The notes under the pieces: model-generated | Databases searched by the model: none | Told to the model about the DNA's origin: nothing | The model's input: only the letters and a program-made list of their open reading frames with translations | Shown here: in pieces, positions 8,166-16,750 of the stretch | Numbering within the stretch: position 1 is the first letter of the stretch | Layout: every line of letters begins with the position of its first letter | Program-made: the position numbers and the translations under genes | Source: Paenibacillus mendelii | GTDB taxonomy: Bacteria; Bacillota; Bacilli; Paenibacillales; Paenibacillaceae | Direction of reading: 5' to 3' | Assembly (NCBI RefSeq): GCF_024498075.1 | Contig: NZ_JANHOF010000009.1 | Span: 124,001-188,000 of the forward strand | Length of the DNA: 64,000 nt

Positions 8166-9152
8166 ATGCAGTACAGACGATGGGGCAGAACGGGCTTAAA
8201 AGTATCCGAGGTTAGCTTGGGAACAATGGCCTTCGGGCGTTGGATCGACGAAGAGACCTCACTCAGGGTCATCGATACCGCACTAGATGCGGGCATTAAC
8301 GTCATTGACACCGCAGATATTTACGGCAAAGGAATGGATGTAGGCGATCCGAACCAGACGGGCGAGTCGGAGGCCATTATTGGCCGGGCGTTGAAAGGAA
8401 AGCGGGATAAGGTCGTGCTGGCGACCAAGGTTCAAGCCCGCGTCGGGACCGGCATCAACGATGCGGGGTTAAGCCGCTATCACATCTACCGTGCGCTGGA
8501 CAATAGTTTAAGACGGCTGCAGACGGACTATATCGATATCTATCAGGTACATGGATTCGACGCCGGGACACCGCTCGAAGAAACGCTTGGCGCGCTCGAT
8601 GACCTGGTGAAGCAGGGGAAAATCCGGTACATCGGCTGTTCGAATTACGCGGCTTGGCAGCTGGCGAAAGCTCATGGCATCAGCGCCGTTCATGGATGGA
8701 ACCGATTCGAAGGCGTACAGCCGGAGTACAGCTTGATTACAAGAGGTATTGAGCGCGAGCTGGTTCCGCTGGCGCAATCCGATCAGATCGGCATCATCGC
8801 ATACAGTCCGCTTGGCAGAGGCATATTGACCGGCAAATACCGGCAGGGCGAGGCCCCTCCGAATGAATCCCGGCTGGCAGCTGGCGAGAAGCGGCTGGAG
8901 CTTCTGCTACAGGATAACCCGGCTTATGCTCTAGTCGATGCGATTCGTCCGCTGGCGGAGAGACGCGGCTGGACGCTGGCTCAATTCTCACTAGCATGGG
9001 TGCTGAGTCATGCCTATATTTCTTCCGCTATTCTAGGCGTATCCCGGCCCGAACAAATTCAGGACTCACTCCAATATGCGGATCAGCGGCTGACTTCGGA
9101 GGAGCTTGAGGAGATCGACAACGTTTCACGCAGAATCGGACTTTTTTTGTAG
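8166..9152 (+). CDS. aldo/keto reductase
   Basis: A 328-aa NADPH-dependent oxidoreductase of the AKR superfamily, close in pattern to the Kv-beta/YajO-like branch. The catalytic tetrad is visible as Asp48 (NVIDTAD), Tyr53 (DIYGKG), Lys88 (VVLATKV) and His129 (YQVHG). An open frame starts at 8007 and runs through the AAAC tract, but ATG 8166 has GGGGGGAG 9 nt upstream and begins the typical MQYRRWGRTGLKVS. It is the first gene of the operon with a flavin monooxygenase, a sulfonate-type transporter and a rhodanese. It may reduce an aldehyde released by desulfonation, which is inference. Confidence 0.88.
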   Translation: MQYRRWGRTGLKVSEVSLGTMAFGRWIDEETSLRVIDTALDAGINVIDTADIYGKGMDVGDPNQTGESEAIIGRALKGKRDKVVLATKVQARVGTGINDAGLSRYHIYRALDNSLRRLQTDYIDIYQVHGFDAGTPLEETLGALDDLVKQGKIRYIGCSNYAAWQLAKAHGISAVHGWNRFEGVQPEYSLITRGIERELVPLAQSDQIGIIAYSPLGRGILTGKYRQGEAPPNESRLAAGEKRLELLLQDNPAYALVDAIRPLAERRGWTLAQFSLAWVLSHAYISSAILGVSRPEQIQDSLQYADQRLTSEELEEIDNVSRRIGLFL

Positions 9153-9201
9153 TTAATTCAAAGTTAATTGATCGGAAAAATATGATTAGGAGGCGTCAAC
9201 T

Positions 9202-10563
9202 ATGAGTAAACCTGAGCGTCAGCTCCACCTTGGCTTGTTCTTGTTTTCTACCGGTTATCATCCAGCGGGATGGAGATTGCCGGAAGCTCGCGTGGACGGA
9301 GCATTCGACCCCAAATTTCTGCATCGCGTGGCGCAGAAGCTGGAGGAGGCGAAGTTCGACTTCTTCTTCTTGGGCGATGCCCTGGCTTCGAGCGCCGATA
9401 TGCAGCACCAATTCCCATCGCAGATGGTGAGGCTCGAACCGTTCACGATGATCGCGAACATTGCGGCCGTTACTGAGAAAATCGGCTTAATCGTCACGGC
9501 GAATACGACCTATGCGGAGCCCTATCATATTGCCCGGCTCACGGCGTCACTTGATTATCTAAGCGGAGGAAGAACGGCGTGGAACGTCGTTACCGGTGCG
9601 GATACACGTGCGGCGCTCAACTTCAGCCGTGAGAAGCATTGGGATAATGCGAAGCGGTATGATTACGCCGACGAATTCGTGAAGATCGTCAAGGAGCTGT
9701 GGGATTCCTGGGAGGACGACGCCTTCGTACGGGATAAGGCCACGGGCGTACTCGTCGATGAGAGTAAAGTCCATGCCATCCGCCATGTGGGCGACCACTT
9801 CTCCGTGAAGGGTCCTCTCAACGTAGCGAGGCCGCCGCAAGGACAGCTTCCATTGCTGTCAGCAGGAACCTCCGAGAGGAGCCAAGAGCTTGGGGCGCAG
9901 TTCTCCAATGCTGTCTTCACAGGTCAAATTCTCATCGAGCCCGCCAAGGAATTTTATGCCGGAATCAAGAGCAAGCTGGCCAAGTATGGCAGGAATCCAA
10001 GCGAACTATCCATCTTACCGGGCTTGGTTCCCTTGGTTGGCAAGACGGAGGAAGAGGCCCGTGCGAAATATCGGGAGCTGAGTGAGCTCCTGGTCACGGA
10101 CTTTAACCTGGCGCCGCTATCCGGCCGGATTGGCATTGATTTGACGGGGCTGCCGCTGGACGGGCTGCTACCTGATCTTTCGTTGTCCACCCATCCGGGC
10201 GATGAGGCACGGCAGCTGGTAGGACTTGCACAGAAGGCTTCCGGACATGACGATATTACGATCCGCGAGCTGTTCCATTATTTTGCTGCTACGGCGAGGG
10301 GGCATCTGCTCATCGTGGGCAATCCCGAGCAAATCGCGGATCAGATGGAGGAATGGTTCGTGGAAGAGGCTGCGGATGGGTTTAACATATGCCCGCCTTA
10401 TATGCCGGGAGGACTGGATCTGTTCGTGGATCTGATCGTGCCGGTCCTGCAGCAGCGCGGGTTATTCCGCACCGAATATGAAGGGAGCACGTTCAGGGAG
10501 CACTTCGGGTTAGCTCGTCCGGATAATCAATTCGCCAAGAAAGGCGCTTTGCAAGGGAGTTGA
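9202..10563 (+). CDS. flavin-dependent monooxygenase, NtaA/SnaA/DszA family
   Basis: A 453-aa luciferase-like (bacterial LLM) enzyme that uses FMNH2 from a separate reductase. The N-terminal LGLFLFSTGYHPAGWR and the segment LDYLSGGRTAWNVVTGAD are hallmark NtaA/SnaA/SoxA features, and LLSAGTSERSQELGAQF follows. ATG 9202 follows TAGGAGG. Members oxidise chelators, organosulfur compounds or S-containing amino acid derivatives. The SsuABC-like transporter and sulfurtransferase nearby favour an organosulfur substrate. No flavin reductase gene lies in the operon, so reduced flavin must come from elsewhere. Confidence 0.88.
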   Translation: MSKPERQLHLGLFLFSTGYHPAGWRLPEARVDGAFDPKFLHRVAQKLEEAKFDFFFLGDALASSADMQHQFPSQMVRLEPFTMIANIAAVTEKIGLIVTANTTYAEPYHIARLTASLDYLSGGRTAWNVVTGADTRAALNFSREKHWDNAKRYDYADEFVKIVKELWDSWEDDAFVRDKATGVLVDESKVHAIRHVGDHFSVKGPLNVARPPQGQLPLLSAGTSERSQELGAQFSNAVFTGQILIEPAKEFYAGIKSKLAKYGRNPSELSILPGLVPLVGKTEEEARAKYRELSELLVTDFNLAPLSGRIGIDLTGLPLDGLLPDLSLSTHPGDEARQLVGLAQKASGHDDITIRELFHYFAATARGHLLIVGNPEQIADQMEEWFVEEAADGFNICPPYMPGGLDLFVDLIVPVLQQRGLFRTEYEGSTFREHFGLARPDNQFAKKGALQGS

Positions 10564-10607
10564 GCCCAGCTTCCGTCTTGCCAAGCAGCACGTGAAATGA
10601 GGGAACT

Positions 10608-11390
10608 ATGATGGGCAACGGAAAATCAAATCGGCTCAGCGGCGGCCTTATTATCGGTCAAATCGCTCTTCTCCTGCTGTTTCTAGGCTTTATTGAATAT
10701 GCGGTGCGGAAGGGCATCATCGGCAGCTTATATTTATCCGAACCAACCCGTGTCATCAAGGAAATCATCACTTTATTCGCACAAGGGGAAATCTTCCCCA
10801 ACCTGCTGGTCACCCTGCAGGAATTTCTGGCGGGGTACCTGCTGGCCGCTGCGGCGGGGATCGGAACCGGGTTGTTTCTGGTCCTCGTTCCGAGGGCGGA
10901 AGCCTTCTTCGGTCCCTTCCTGTCCGCGCTGCTCGCGGTGCCTAAGGTGACGATCATCCCTCTGCTGATGCTGTGGCTTGGGATCGGGCTGTCGCATAAA
11001 ATTGCGATCGTGTTCCTGTTCTGCTTCTTTACGATAGCATTCAACACGATTACCGGAGTCAAGCAGACGGCGGAAAACCATCTGAAGGTAGCGCGTGTGT
11101 TCGAAGCCTCGCGGTTCCAGACCATCGTGAAGGTCATTCTGCCGTCGGCAGCACCGACGATCTTCGCAGGTCTGCGGGTTTCGGCAGCTACCGGACTTGT
11201 CGGTGCCTTATTCGGCGAAATGATTGCCTCGAAGGATGGCTTAGGTAATTTGCTGGTCAAAGCCACGTCCTTGTACGACACAGCCAAAGCTTTTGCCATT
11301 ATTACGATCGTTACGGTCGTCTCGGTGCTTATCATTGCATTGATCGATCTATTAGAGAAGAAAGTGTTTCTAAAGTGGAAGTCATCCTAA
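10608..11390 (+). CDS. ABC transporter permease, SsuC/TauC-like
   Basis: A 260-aa membrane subunit with about six helices. The EAA-like loop reads EASRFQTIVKVILPSAAPTIFAGLRVS, typical of nitrate/sulfonate/taurine permeases. ATG 10608 follows GAGGGAAC. Gene order permease-binding protein-ATPase, with 44, 34 and 21 bp gaps, makes a complete importer with the next two genes. Substrate inferred from neighbours: an organosulfur compound. Confidence 0.87.
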   Translation: MMGNGKSNRLSGGLIIGQIALLLLFLGFIEYAVRKGIIGSLYLSEPTRVIKEIITLFAQGEIFPNLLVTLQEFLAGYLLAAAAGIGTGLFLVLVPRAEAFFGPFLSALLAVPKVTIIPLLMLWLGIGLSHKIAIVFLFCFFTIAFNTITGVKQTAENHLKVARVFEASRFQTIVKVILPSAAPTIFAGLRVSAATGLVGALFGEMIASKDGLGNLLVKATSLYDTAKAFAIITIVTVVSVLIIALIDLLEKKVFLKWKSS

Positions 11391-11424
11391 CGTTTACGAT
11401 GGATCATACAGGGGAGAGAGACCG

Positions 11425-12444
11425 ATGAAGAGAAAAAGCTGGGCGCATATATGGATTCTTAGTTTATTAGCTGTATTTGTGGTGGCAGGGTGCTCGAACG
11501 AGGCAGGAGGCAAGGCGGACGATAAGCAAGGCACCGTATCGGCGCAGAATGCATCAAGCGGGGATGATCAAAAGCTGCAGAAGATCCGGTATGCTGCGTT
11601 CAACGGCGTCAGCGGATTGGCGGTCCAATTCGGCGCAGAGAAGGGCTTCTTCAAGGAGGAAGGTCTCGACGTTGAATTCATTACAACGCAGAATGCCGTC
11701 GAAGGTCTCACGAGCAAGGACGTGGATATCGCCGATGTGGCGACGACCTCTGCCATTGTAGCCGCAGGCAAGGGTGCGCCGATCAAGATCGTGTCCTCAC
11801 TGTTCCGGACGAAGGGACCCTTCTATCTGATTGCAGCTCCGGGAATCGAGAAGATTGAGGACCTAAAAGGCAAGACCATTGGTGCAGCCGCCTTCGGCAG
11901 CGGGCTGGACGTATACACCCAGGTAGTTCTGAAGAAGCATGGCCTTGGTAAAGATGATGTCACGTTTGTTGCGAATGGCGTGAATGATGCCGCATTTGCC
12001 AGTCTCACCTCCGGACAGGTAGCCGCGACGATCATCCATGAACCGTTCGCCTCCTTGGCGGAAGTGACCGGCAAAGGAAAACTGCTGGCCAAGGGCTGGG
12101 ATTACTTGCCGGACTTCCATACGGGCGTACTGGCATCGCATAACGATTTTATCAAAGAACATCCAGAACTGGTCGAGAAGCTGCTTCGTGCGTATTTCAA
12201 ATCTCAAGAATATGCGAAGAGTCATGAAGACGAGTACAGAACATATTTCTTGTCCAAGGTGAAGGTTGATCCGGCTGCGGTGGACAAAGCATTCGAGCGC
12301 GAGCGCGTGCTGTGGGAGAACAACCCCGATGTAGATAAGAAAGCCTTGCAGGAGACACAGCAAATACAGGTGGACCTTGGGTTCCAGGACAAAATCTATG
12401 ATGTCGATCAAATACTGGATCTGCAATTTATTCCGAAGCAGTAA
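11425..12444 (+). CDS. ABC transporter substrate-binding lipoprotein, SsuA-like
   Basis: A 339-aa lipoprotein with a signal peptide and lipobox (VVAGC, Cys at about 23), followed by a Ser/Gln/Asn-rich linker and an NMT1/SsuA-type fold. Visible features are YAAFNGVSGLAVQFGAEKGFFKEEGLDVEF, the helix after IEDLKGKTIGAAAFGSGL, and a HTGVLASHNDFIKEHPELVEKLLRAY segment common in sulfonate and taurine binding proteins. ATG 11425 follows GGGGAGAGAG. It delivers substrate to the permease encoded just upstream. Confidence 0.87.
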   Translation: MKRKSWAHIWILSLLAVFVVAGCSNEAGGKADDKQGTVSAQNASSGDDQKLQKIRYAAFNGVSGLAVQFGAEKGFFKEEGLDVEFITTQNAVEGLTSKDVDIADVATTSAIVAAGKGAPIKIVSSLFRTKGPFYLIAAPGIEKIEDLKGKTIGAAAFGSGLDVYTQVVLKKHGLGKDDVTFVANGVNDAAFASLTSGQVAATIIHEPFASLAEVTGKGKLLAKGWDYLPDFHTGVLASHNDFIKEHPELVEKLLRAYFKSQEYAKSHEDEYRTYFLSKVKVDPAAVDKAFERERVLWENNPDVDKKALQETQQIQVDLGFQDKIYDVDQILDLQFIPKQ

Positions 12445-12465
12445 TGGCGGATACGAGGTGGGAGC

Positions 12466-13239
12466 ATGGCAGGTTTCTCGATTAATGGCGTTTCGAAGGT
12501 ATATGGAGGCGCAAGCCCAACCGAAACGCTGTCAAACATCGATTTGACGATTAAAGACGGAGAGTTTCTGAGCATTCTGGGGCCAAGCGGCTGCGGCAAG
12601 AGCACATTGCTTGAAATATTGGCGGGGCTTCAGCTGCCAACGTCGGGAGACATCTATTTCGACGGGAAGAAGCTTGAAGGACCGGATAAGAAGCGGGGGG
12701 TCGTCTTTCAAGACCCTTCCCTGTATCCGTGGCGGACCGTGTTTCAGAATGTAGAGCTCGGCTTGGAAATTGGTCGGGAAGCGAAGACGGATCGGCAAGC
12801 CGCTGTTCAGAAGTATTTGGACATGGTGGGGCTACGCGGCTTCGAGCATAAGTATCCCCACCATCTGTCCGGGGGCATGAAGCAGCGGGCAGGATTGGCA
12901 CGGGCGCTGGCCAACAGCCCGGATGTGCTGCTGATGGATGAGCCCTTCGGCGCCGTTGACCATCTGACAAGGCTGCAGCTGCAGGATGATCTGCTGAACA
13001 TATGGGAAGTGGAGAAGAAGACCGTTGTGTTCGTGACGCATGACGTGTCGGAAGCGGTGTTCCTGGGGGATCGGGTCGTCCTTCTCACGCCGAGACCAGG
13101 CCGAATCCATACGATCTTCCAAGTCCCCGATAAGCGGCTGCGTAAGCGCGACGATATCGCGCTTCTCAAGATCCAGAATGATATCTACGCCGCGATACAT
13201 GATGTGAAAACGCAGGAACATTTGGAATTCACGATCTAA
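12466..13239 (+). CDS. ABC transporter ATP-binding protein, SsuB/TauB-like
   Basis: A 257-aa ATPase. Walker A is GPSGCGKST, Q-loop VVFQDPSLYPWRT, signature LSGGMKQR, Walker B VLLMDEPFGAVD and switch VTHDVSEAV, all as in nitrate/sulfonate/taurine ATPases. ATG 12466 follows GGTGGGAGC, 21 bp after the binding-protein gene. It completes the importer. Confidence 0.88.
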   Translation: MAGFSINGVSKVYGGASPTETLSNIDLTIKDGEFLSILGPSGCGKSTLLEILAGLQLPTSGDIYFDGKKLEGPDKKRGVVFQDPSLYPWRTVFQNVELGLEIGREAKTDRQAAVQKYLDMVGLRGFEHKYPHHLSGGMKQRAGLARALANSPDVLLMDEPFGAVDHLTRLQLQDDLLNIWEVEKKTVVFVTHDVSEAVFLGDRVVLLTPRPGRIHTIFQVPDKRLRKRDDIALLKIQNDIYAAIHDVKTQEHLEFTI

Positions 13240-13257
13240 TGAAAGGGGCGTTATGCC

Positions 13258-14109
13258 ATGTCAGCATCGAATATCGTAAATACGGAATGGGTTCGGCAGC
13301 GGTTGGAGGCGGGCGACGGTATCGTAATTGCCGATGTCCGGTTCTCACCGAAGGACAGCGGATATGGCCGGGAGGTATATGAGCGTCATCATCTGCCCGG
13401 TGCCGTATTCGTCGACTTCAAGGCGGATCTGACCGATCCCCCACAAGAACACGGCGGCCGAAGTCCGCTGCCAACACCGGAGCGGCTAGCTGAGCTCTTC
13501 GGAAGACTCGGCATCGACCGTTTGACTCCGGTTGTGGTGTATGAGGATGGCAATGGGCCGGCCGCTTCGCGTCTGTGGTGGATATTAAAGTATCTTGGCC
13601 ATGATGCGGTCTATGTACTGGACGGAGGTTATTCGGCTTGGACGGAAGCGGGGCTGCCGGTTACGGATGAGCTTCCGGCTCCGGTTCACCGCACGTTCGA
13701 GCCGTCGCTTCGGACGGAGCTGCTCGTTGACGTGGATCGAGTGCGGGCGGCCTCGAGTGGCGAAAGTGCGGCGGTACTCATCGATTCCCGCGATGCCAAT
13801 CAATATCGGGGGCTAGAAGCGCCGTTCGATCCGGTAGCCGGACATATTCCGGGCGCCGTGAACTTTTTCTGGAAGGACGGATTGACCGTCGATGGCACAT
13901 GGAAATCAGCGGCTGAGCTGCGCGAGCATTTCAGAGGCGTCGATCCCTCGGAGGACATCTTCGTCTATTGCGGGTCAGGCATCTCGGCGACCCCGAATGT
14001 GCTTGCACTTGAAGAAGCAGGCTTCCGCAACGTGAAGCTGTATGCGGGCAGCTGGAGCGATTGGATTAGTTATGAGGGAAATCTGATTGCGACCGGGGAA
14101 GAAGAGTAA
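13258..14109 (+). CDS. sulfurtransferase with two rhodanese domains
   Basis: A 283-aa protein of the thiosulfate/3-mercaptopyruvate sulfurtransferase type. The N-terminal rhodanese domain (1-135) is inactive: its loop reads YEDGNGPAASR without Cys. The C-terminal domain (about 155-280) has the active loop VYCGSGISAT with Cys238. CGSG(I/V)(S/T)A is closer to mercaptopyruvate-type enzymes than to CRKGVT rhodaneses. ATG 13258 follows GAAAGGGGCG. It is last in the operon, so it would handle sulfane sulfur from the imported compound. Its last ~18 codons, terminator and downstream DNA have a diverged second copy at 16093. Confidence 0.88.
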   Translation: MSASNIVNTEWVRQRLEAGDGIVIADVRFSPKDSGYGREVYERHHLPGAVFVDFKADLTDPPQEHGGRSPLPTPERLAELFGRLGIDRLTPVVVYEDGNGPAASRLWWILKYLGHDAVYVLDGGYSAWTEAGLPVTDELPAPVHRTFEPSLRTELLVDVDRVRAASSGESAAVLIDSRDANQYRGLEAPFDPVAGHIPGAVNFFWKDGLTVDGTWKSAAELREHFRGVDPSEDIFVYCGSGISATPNVLALEEAGFRNVKLYAGSWSDWISYEGNLIATGEEE

Positions 14110-14350
14110 CAAAAAGATGGATAGCAGTACTTAAATGACGAATACACTGCCAAGATGCCCAAAGGCTCTGGCGGTGTATTTTTAATGCCCCGAAGTCAAC
14201 ACGGAGTCAACACAAGATCCATGAAAGTGTTTTCAGAGTGATTCGAATCGTGTACTTTTATGAATACTTTTCGAACTTACCGCTCACCTCAGTACCAATT
14301 AAGTCAACACCTAAAGCGTTTCGAGAGGCAGGTCAACATGGAGTCAACAC
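14046..14350 (+). repeat. left copy of a diverged direct repeat (sulfurtransferase tail, terminator, AGTCAAC motifs)
   Basis: This stretch aligns with 16093-16466. Shared items in the same order are CAGCTGGAGCGATTGGATT, the stop region, ATAGCAGTA, an AATACA-type terminator, GGAGTCAAC, and AAGTCAACACC. Within it AGTCAACAC occurs at 14194-14202, 14205-14213, 14302-14310 and 14342-14350. The two copies bracket the VOC/MerR cassette. Confidence 0.65.
14141..14184 (+). terminator. terminator of the sulfur operon
   Basis: AATACACTGCCA (14141-14152) pairs with TGGCGGTGTATT (14169-14180) with one G-T pair, followed by a T run (TATTTTTA). Confidence 0.85.
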
Positions 14351-14378
14351 ATTCAACAAAAATATGGAAAAATAGCTC

Positions 14379-14409
14379 TTGACCTTAAAGCAACTTTAAG
14401 GTGTATGAT
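14379..14409 (+). promoter_or_regulatory. MerR-type promoter with 19-bp spacer and perfect dyad
   Basis: TTGACC (14379-14384) and TATGAT (14404-14409) are 19 bp apart, the overlong spacing remodelled by MerR activators. The dyad CCTTAAAG-CAA-CTTTAAGG (14383-14401) fills the spacer. The downstream operon encodes a MerR protein, so autoregulation is likely. Confidence 0.8.
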
Positions 14410-14450
14410 GATCTCACCCGGGGATAATCCAAAAAGTGGGGGTTGCATAA

Positions 14451-15242
14451 ATGGAGACACCTAATTTTAAGTTTGACGGCGGTTTTATTATGGTGCCGTG
14501 GGATCAGTTCGATGAGGCAGTAGAATGGTATGGCGATAAAATGGGTTGGAAATTAATTGGTACGGGCGATGGGCCGGTCGGCAGGAAGGCTTTCTTCAAA
14601 ATGCCTGGGTCTGGACAAGCCAATTTGAAATCGTTCGAAAGCGAGCTTAGCCACTTTACGTCCGAAGATTATTTAGAAGGGAATTGCAGGTTTTGTTTTC
14701 GCACGGCCAATCTGGATCAGACATTGGAATACTTCAATAATCAAGGCGTCAAATGCGCCGCGCCGCTAAAGATGCCAGACGGAACGCGGTCTGCCGATAT
14801 TATCGCATTCGGGAATGTTCGCCTGACGTTAAGCGAAGACAGGAAGTTGGAAGGTAAATTCCCTGAATCTCGCGTCATTCAATACGCTGCCAAGCCATTG
14901 TGGTTAGGTGTCACCGATTTGGAAGCTTCAATTCATTGGTATTCGCGGATATGCGGTTGGGAAAGTTCGAAGAAAAATTTTCAAGACCGAGGATTTGCGT
15001 TGATGCGCGAAACATGGGACTTCGCCTGGCTGGAAAAGGTGAATGCCGAGCGATCATTAAAAAAGGCCAATCCCGGCGCCAGGTTATACTTTAGGATTAA
15101 AAAGCAAGAGGATCTGCATAAGGCGAATGAATGGCTCAAAGGGCAGAGAATTGAAGTATCCGAAATAATAGGGGAGCGTTGGAAAGGATTCCATTTCTAT
15201 GATCCGGACGGGAATCGATTAAACGTGTGGAGTTATTATTAA
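14451..15242 (+). CDS. VOC (glyoxalase/bleomycin-resistance fold) family protein
   Basis: A 263-aa protein with two vicinal-oxygen-chelate modules (about 8-125 and 145-263). The module ends HFYDPDGNRLNVWSYY is the typical final strand with the metal-ligand region. The first module carries WDQFDEAVEWYGDKMGWKL. ATG 14451 follows GGGGGTTGC. The next gene, 24 bp on, is a MerR regulator with a ligand-binding C-terminus, and the shared promoter is MerR-type, so the protein probably belongs to a drug- or metabolite-responsive resistance cassette. Its substrate is unknown. Confidence 0.8.
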   Translation: METPNFKFDGGFIMVPWDQFDEAVEWYGDKMGWKLIGTGDGPVGRKAFFKMPGSGQANLKSFESELSHFTSEDYLEGNCRFCFRTANLDQTLEYFNNQGVKCAAPLKMPDGTRSADIIAFGNVRLTLSEDRKLEGKFPESRVIQYAAKPLWLGVTDLEASIHWYSRICGWESSKKNFQDRGFALMRETWDFAWLEKVNAERSLKKANPGARLYFRIKKQEDLHKANEWLKGQRIEVSEIIGERWKGFHFYDPDGNRLNVWSYY

Positions 15243-15266
15243 TGTGGGCGGTAGGAGGAGCAACCG

Positions 15267-16079
15267 TTGAAAACAAACATGACCATCCAAGGATTTTCCG
15301 AGCGGACGGGTCTTCCTGCCAGCACGCTTCGTTATTACGAAAAAGAAGGGCTGCTGCAGCCGAGTCATCGTGCGGATAACGGGTATCGATACTATCGGGA
15401 GGATCAGATTCCGAGCGCCTTAAAGATTCATACGCTGCGCCAAGCGGGAATTGGCCTAATCGAGATCCGGCATTATCTTGCTGCAGATGCTGAAGGGCAG
15501 GCAGGATGGTTACACAAATGGCGTCAGGACGTCGACGCGAAGCTGTTGGCGCTGAACGTAGTCAAACAGTACCTGGATGGTGTCGATTCCGTTGATGAGC
15601 ATATCCGGTTGGTTAGATGGTCTCAGTCCACGAGGATGCTTTGGTTTCGGCATCGTGTCAAGCGCCAGCTTCATCCGTTTGCACAGGCCATGGAAGAGAG
15701 TGCGGCTTACTTAGAAAAGCTAGGGCTCTTTCATGCGAAAGAGGCCTATGTACGGCAGGAACGAATAATCGGAGATGAGATGCTCGGCAAAGTCGGTTTT
15801 CGCTTGCCTGTGAAGTCAGCTTTACCGGACGATTGGAAGCATGAAACGGAGCTTGAAGTTGAACTTGAAGTCTTACAGCCCACACTGTTCGTTACACTTG
15901 ATTGCTTGTCTACCGATCTTTACGCTTGTTTTAGTTTAATGCTCGTTTTGCAATCATTCGGATTCGAGCCGGCAGGTCCGAATATGGAGCGGTATCAGCT
16001 TCACGACAAGTTGCATTATCAATGGATGATTCCTGTGGTTCATGGTGAAGAAACGGGACCTTATATATCAGGCCAATGA
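15267..16079 (+). CDS. MerR family transcriptional regulator, large C-terminal domain
   Basis: A 270-aa activator. The N-terminal winged helix (IQGFSERTGLPASTLRYYEKEGLL, about 7-30, then RADNGYRYYRE) is typical. A coiled-coil dimerisation helix covers about 75-120, and a C-terminal domain of about 130 residues is likely to bind effector, like BmrR-type sensors. The start is TTG 15267 behind TAGGAGG. It is cotranscribed with the VOC gene from a promoter with a 19-bp spacer and probably controls its own operon. Confidence 0.85.
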   Translation: MKTNMTIQGFSERTGLPASTLRYYEKEGLLQPSHRADNGYRYYREDQIPSALKIHTLRQAGIGLIEIRHYLAADAEGQAGWLHKWRQDVDAKLLALNVVKQYLDGVDSVDEHIRLVRWSQSTRMLWFRHRVKRQLHPFAQAMEESAAYLEKLGLFHAKEAYVRQERIIGDEMLGKVGFRLPVKSALPDDWKHETELEVELEVLQPTLFVTLDCLSTDLYACFSLMLVLQSFGFEPAGPNMERYQLHDKLHYQWMIPVVHGEETGPYISGQ

Positions 16080-16092
16080 AATAACAATTCTA

Positions 16093-16150
16093 CAGCTGGA
16101 GCGATTGGATTTCATATGAGGGGAATCCGGTAGCCATCGGAGACGAATAA
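16093..16150 (+). pseudogene. relic of a sulfurtransferase gene 3' end
   Basis: In frame this reads SWSDWISYEGNPVAIGDE then TAA, against SWSDWISYEGNLIATGEEE at the end of the rhodanese gene (13258-14109). Only the last ~18 codons remain; no start or upstream domain is present. It sits directly after the MerR gene and is followed by a terminator like that of the sulfur operon. Confidence 0.75.
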
Positions 16151-16466
16151 GAATCGAAGGACGTATAGCAGTATGTAATTTATGAATACAGAGCATGACG
16201 GGGAATACCGCCGTTGCTCTGTATTTTTATAGTCGGAATCAACAAGGAGTCAACGCTTGGTTCGTGAAAATACTTACAGGAAGTCTCGGAACCGAGCACG
16301 CGCTCGTGTACAGGTACAAAGAAGTCCAGAAACTCTTCGTTTGAGGATTCTGGACTTTGTTATGTTTAATTGGTAGTGATATTGAGCGTTTCTTGGACGC
16401 TTAAAGCTGGCATTCCTCCACCGACCCATTCAACTCGTTCGCATTGAAGTCAACACCCTAAGTTTA
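16151..16466 (+). repeat. right copy of the direct repeat downstream of the relic
   Basis: It continues the similarity with 14110-14320: ATAGCAGTA, terminator, GGAGTCAAC (16247-16255) and AAGTCAACACC (16447-16457). A hairpin at 16322-16357 (AAGTCCAGAA with TTCTGGACTT) is an extra element absent from the left copy. Confidence 0.55.
16185..16229 (+). terminator. terminator after the VOC/MerR cassette
   Basis: AATACAGAGCA (16185-16195) pairs perfectly with TGCTCTGTATT (16215-16225), then TTTAT. It is the paralogue of the terminator at 14141. Confidence 0.85.
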
Positions 16467-16489
16467 TCAGCCTTCAGCTTCGTTTTGCA

Positions 16490-16527
16490 TCATCATATCG
16501 TTAAAAGGCTTGTCCTTTCTTCGCCAT
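16490..16527 (-). pseudogene. possible relic of an IS3-type transposase orfA start
   Basis: On the minus strand, AGGGGATTTTTTC precedes ATG 16527, giving MAKKGQAF then a stop. IS3-family OrfA proteins often begin MAKKGQTF(K/Q)RY, and RYDDAKRS follows in the same frame after the stop. A decayed insertion is plausible, but the fragment is only about 12 codons. Confidence 0.3.
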
Positions 16528-16600
16528 GAAAAAATCCCCTCCGGTAGTTGAGTCCATCATAACTGTCTAGCATGAGGCTAACTCTTTAGTTTATTTTTTT

Positions 16601-16616
16601 TGTAACCAGCGTTACA
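16601..16616. promoter_or_regulatory. inverted repeat upstream of the stalk/collagen gene
   Basis: TGTAACCAGCGTTACA is a perfect 6-bp inverted repeat with a 4-bp centre, about 135 bp before the start of the collagen-like gene. It could be an operator for that gene. No clear promoter boxes accompany it. The rest of 16358-16750 shows nothing recognised beyond the transposase relic. Confidence 0.35.
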
Positions 16617-16750
16617 GAAAAGTAATAAAACTGCAGTTATACTATATTGGAGACGTAATTTCCGGGAGGCTGTTTTTGTATGGTAGGACAACCAAAGCGG
16701 GAGTGATGTATAAAGTGAAGATAAAATTTAGTAAAGGGAGATTTAAAGTG

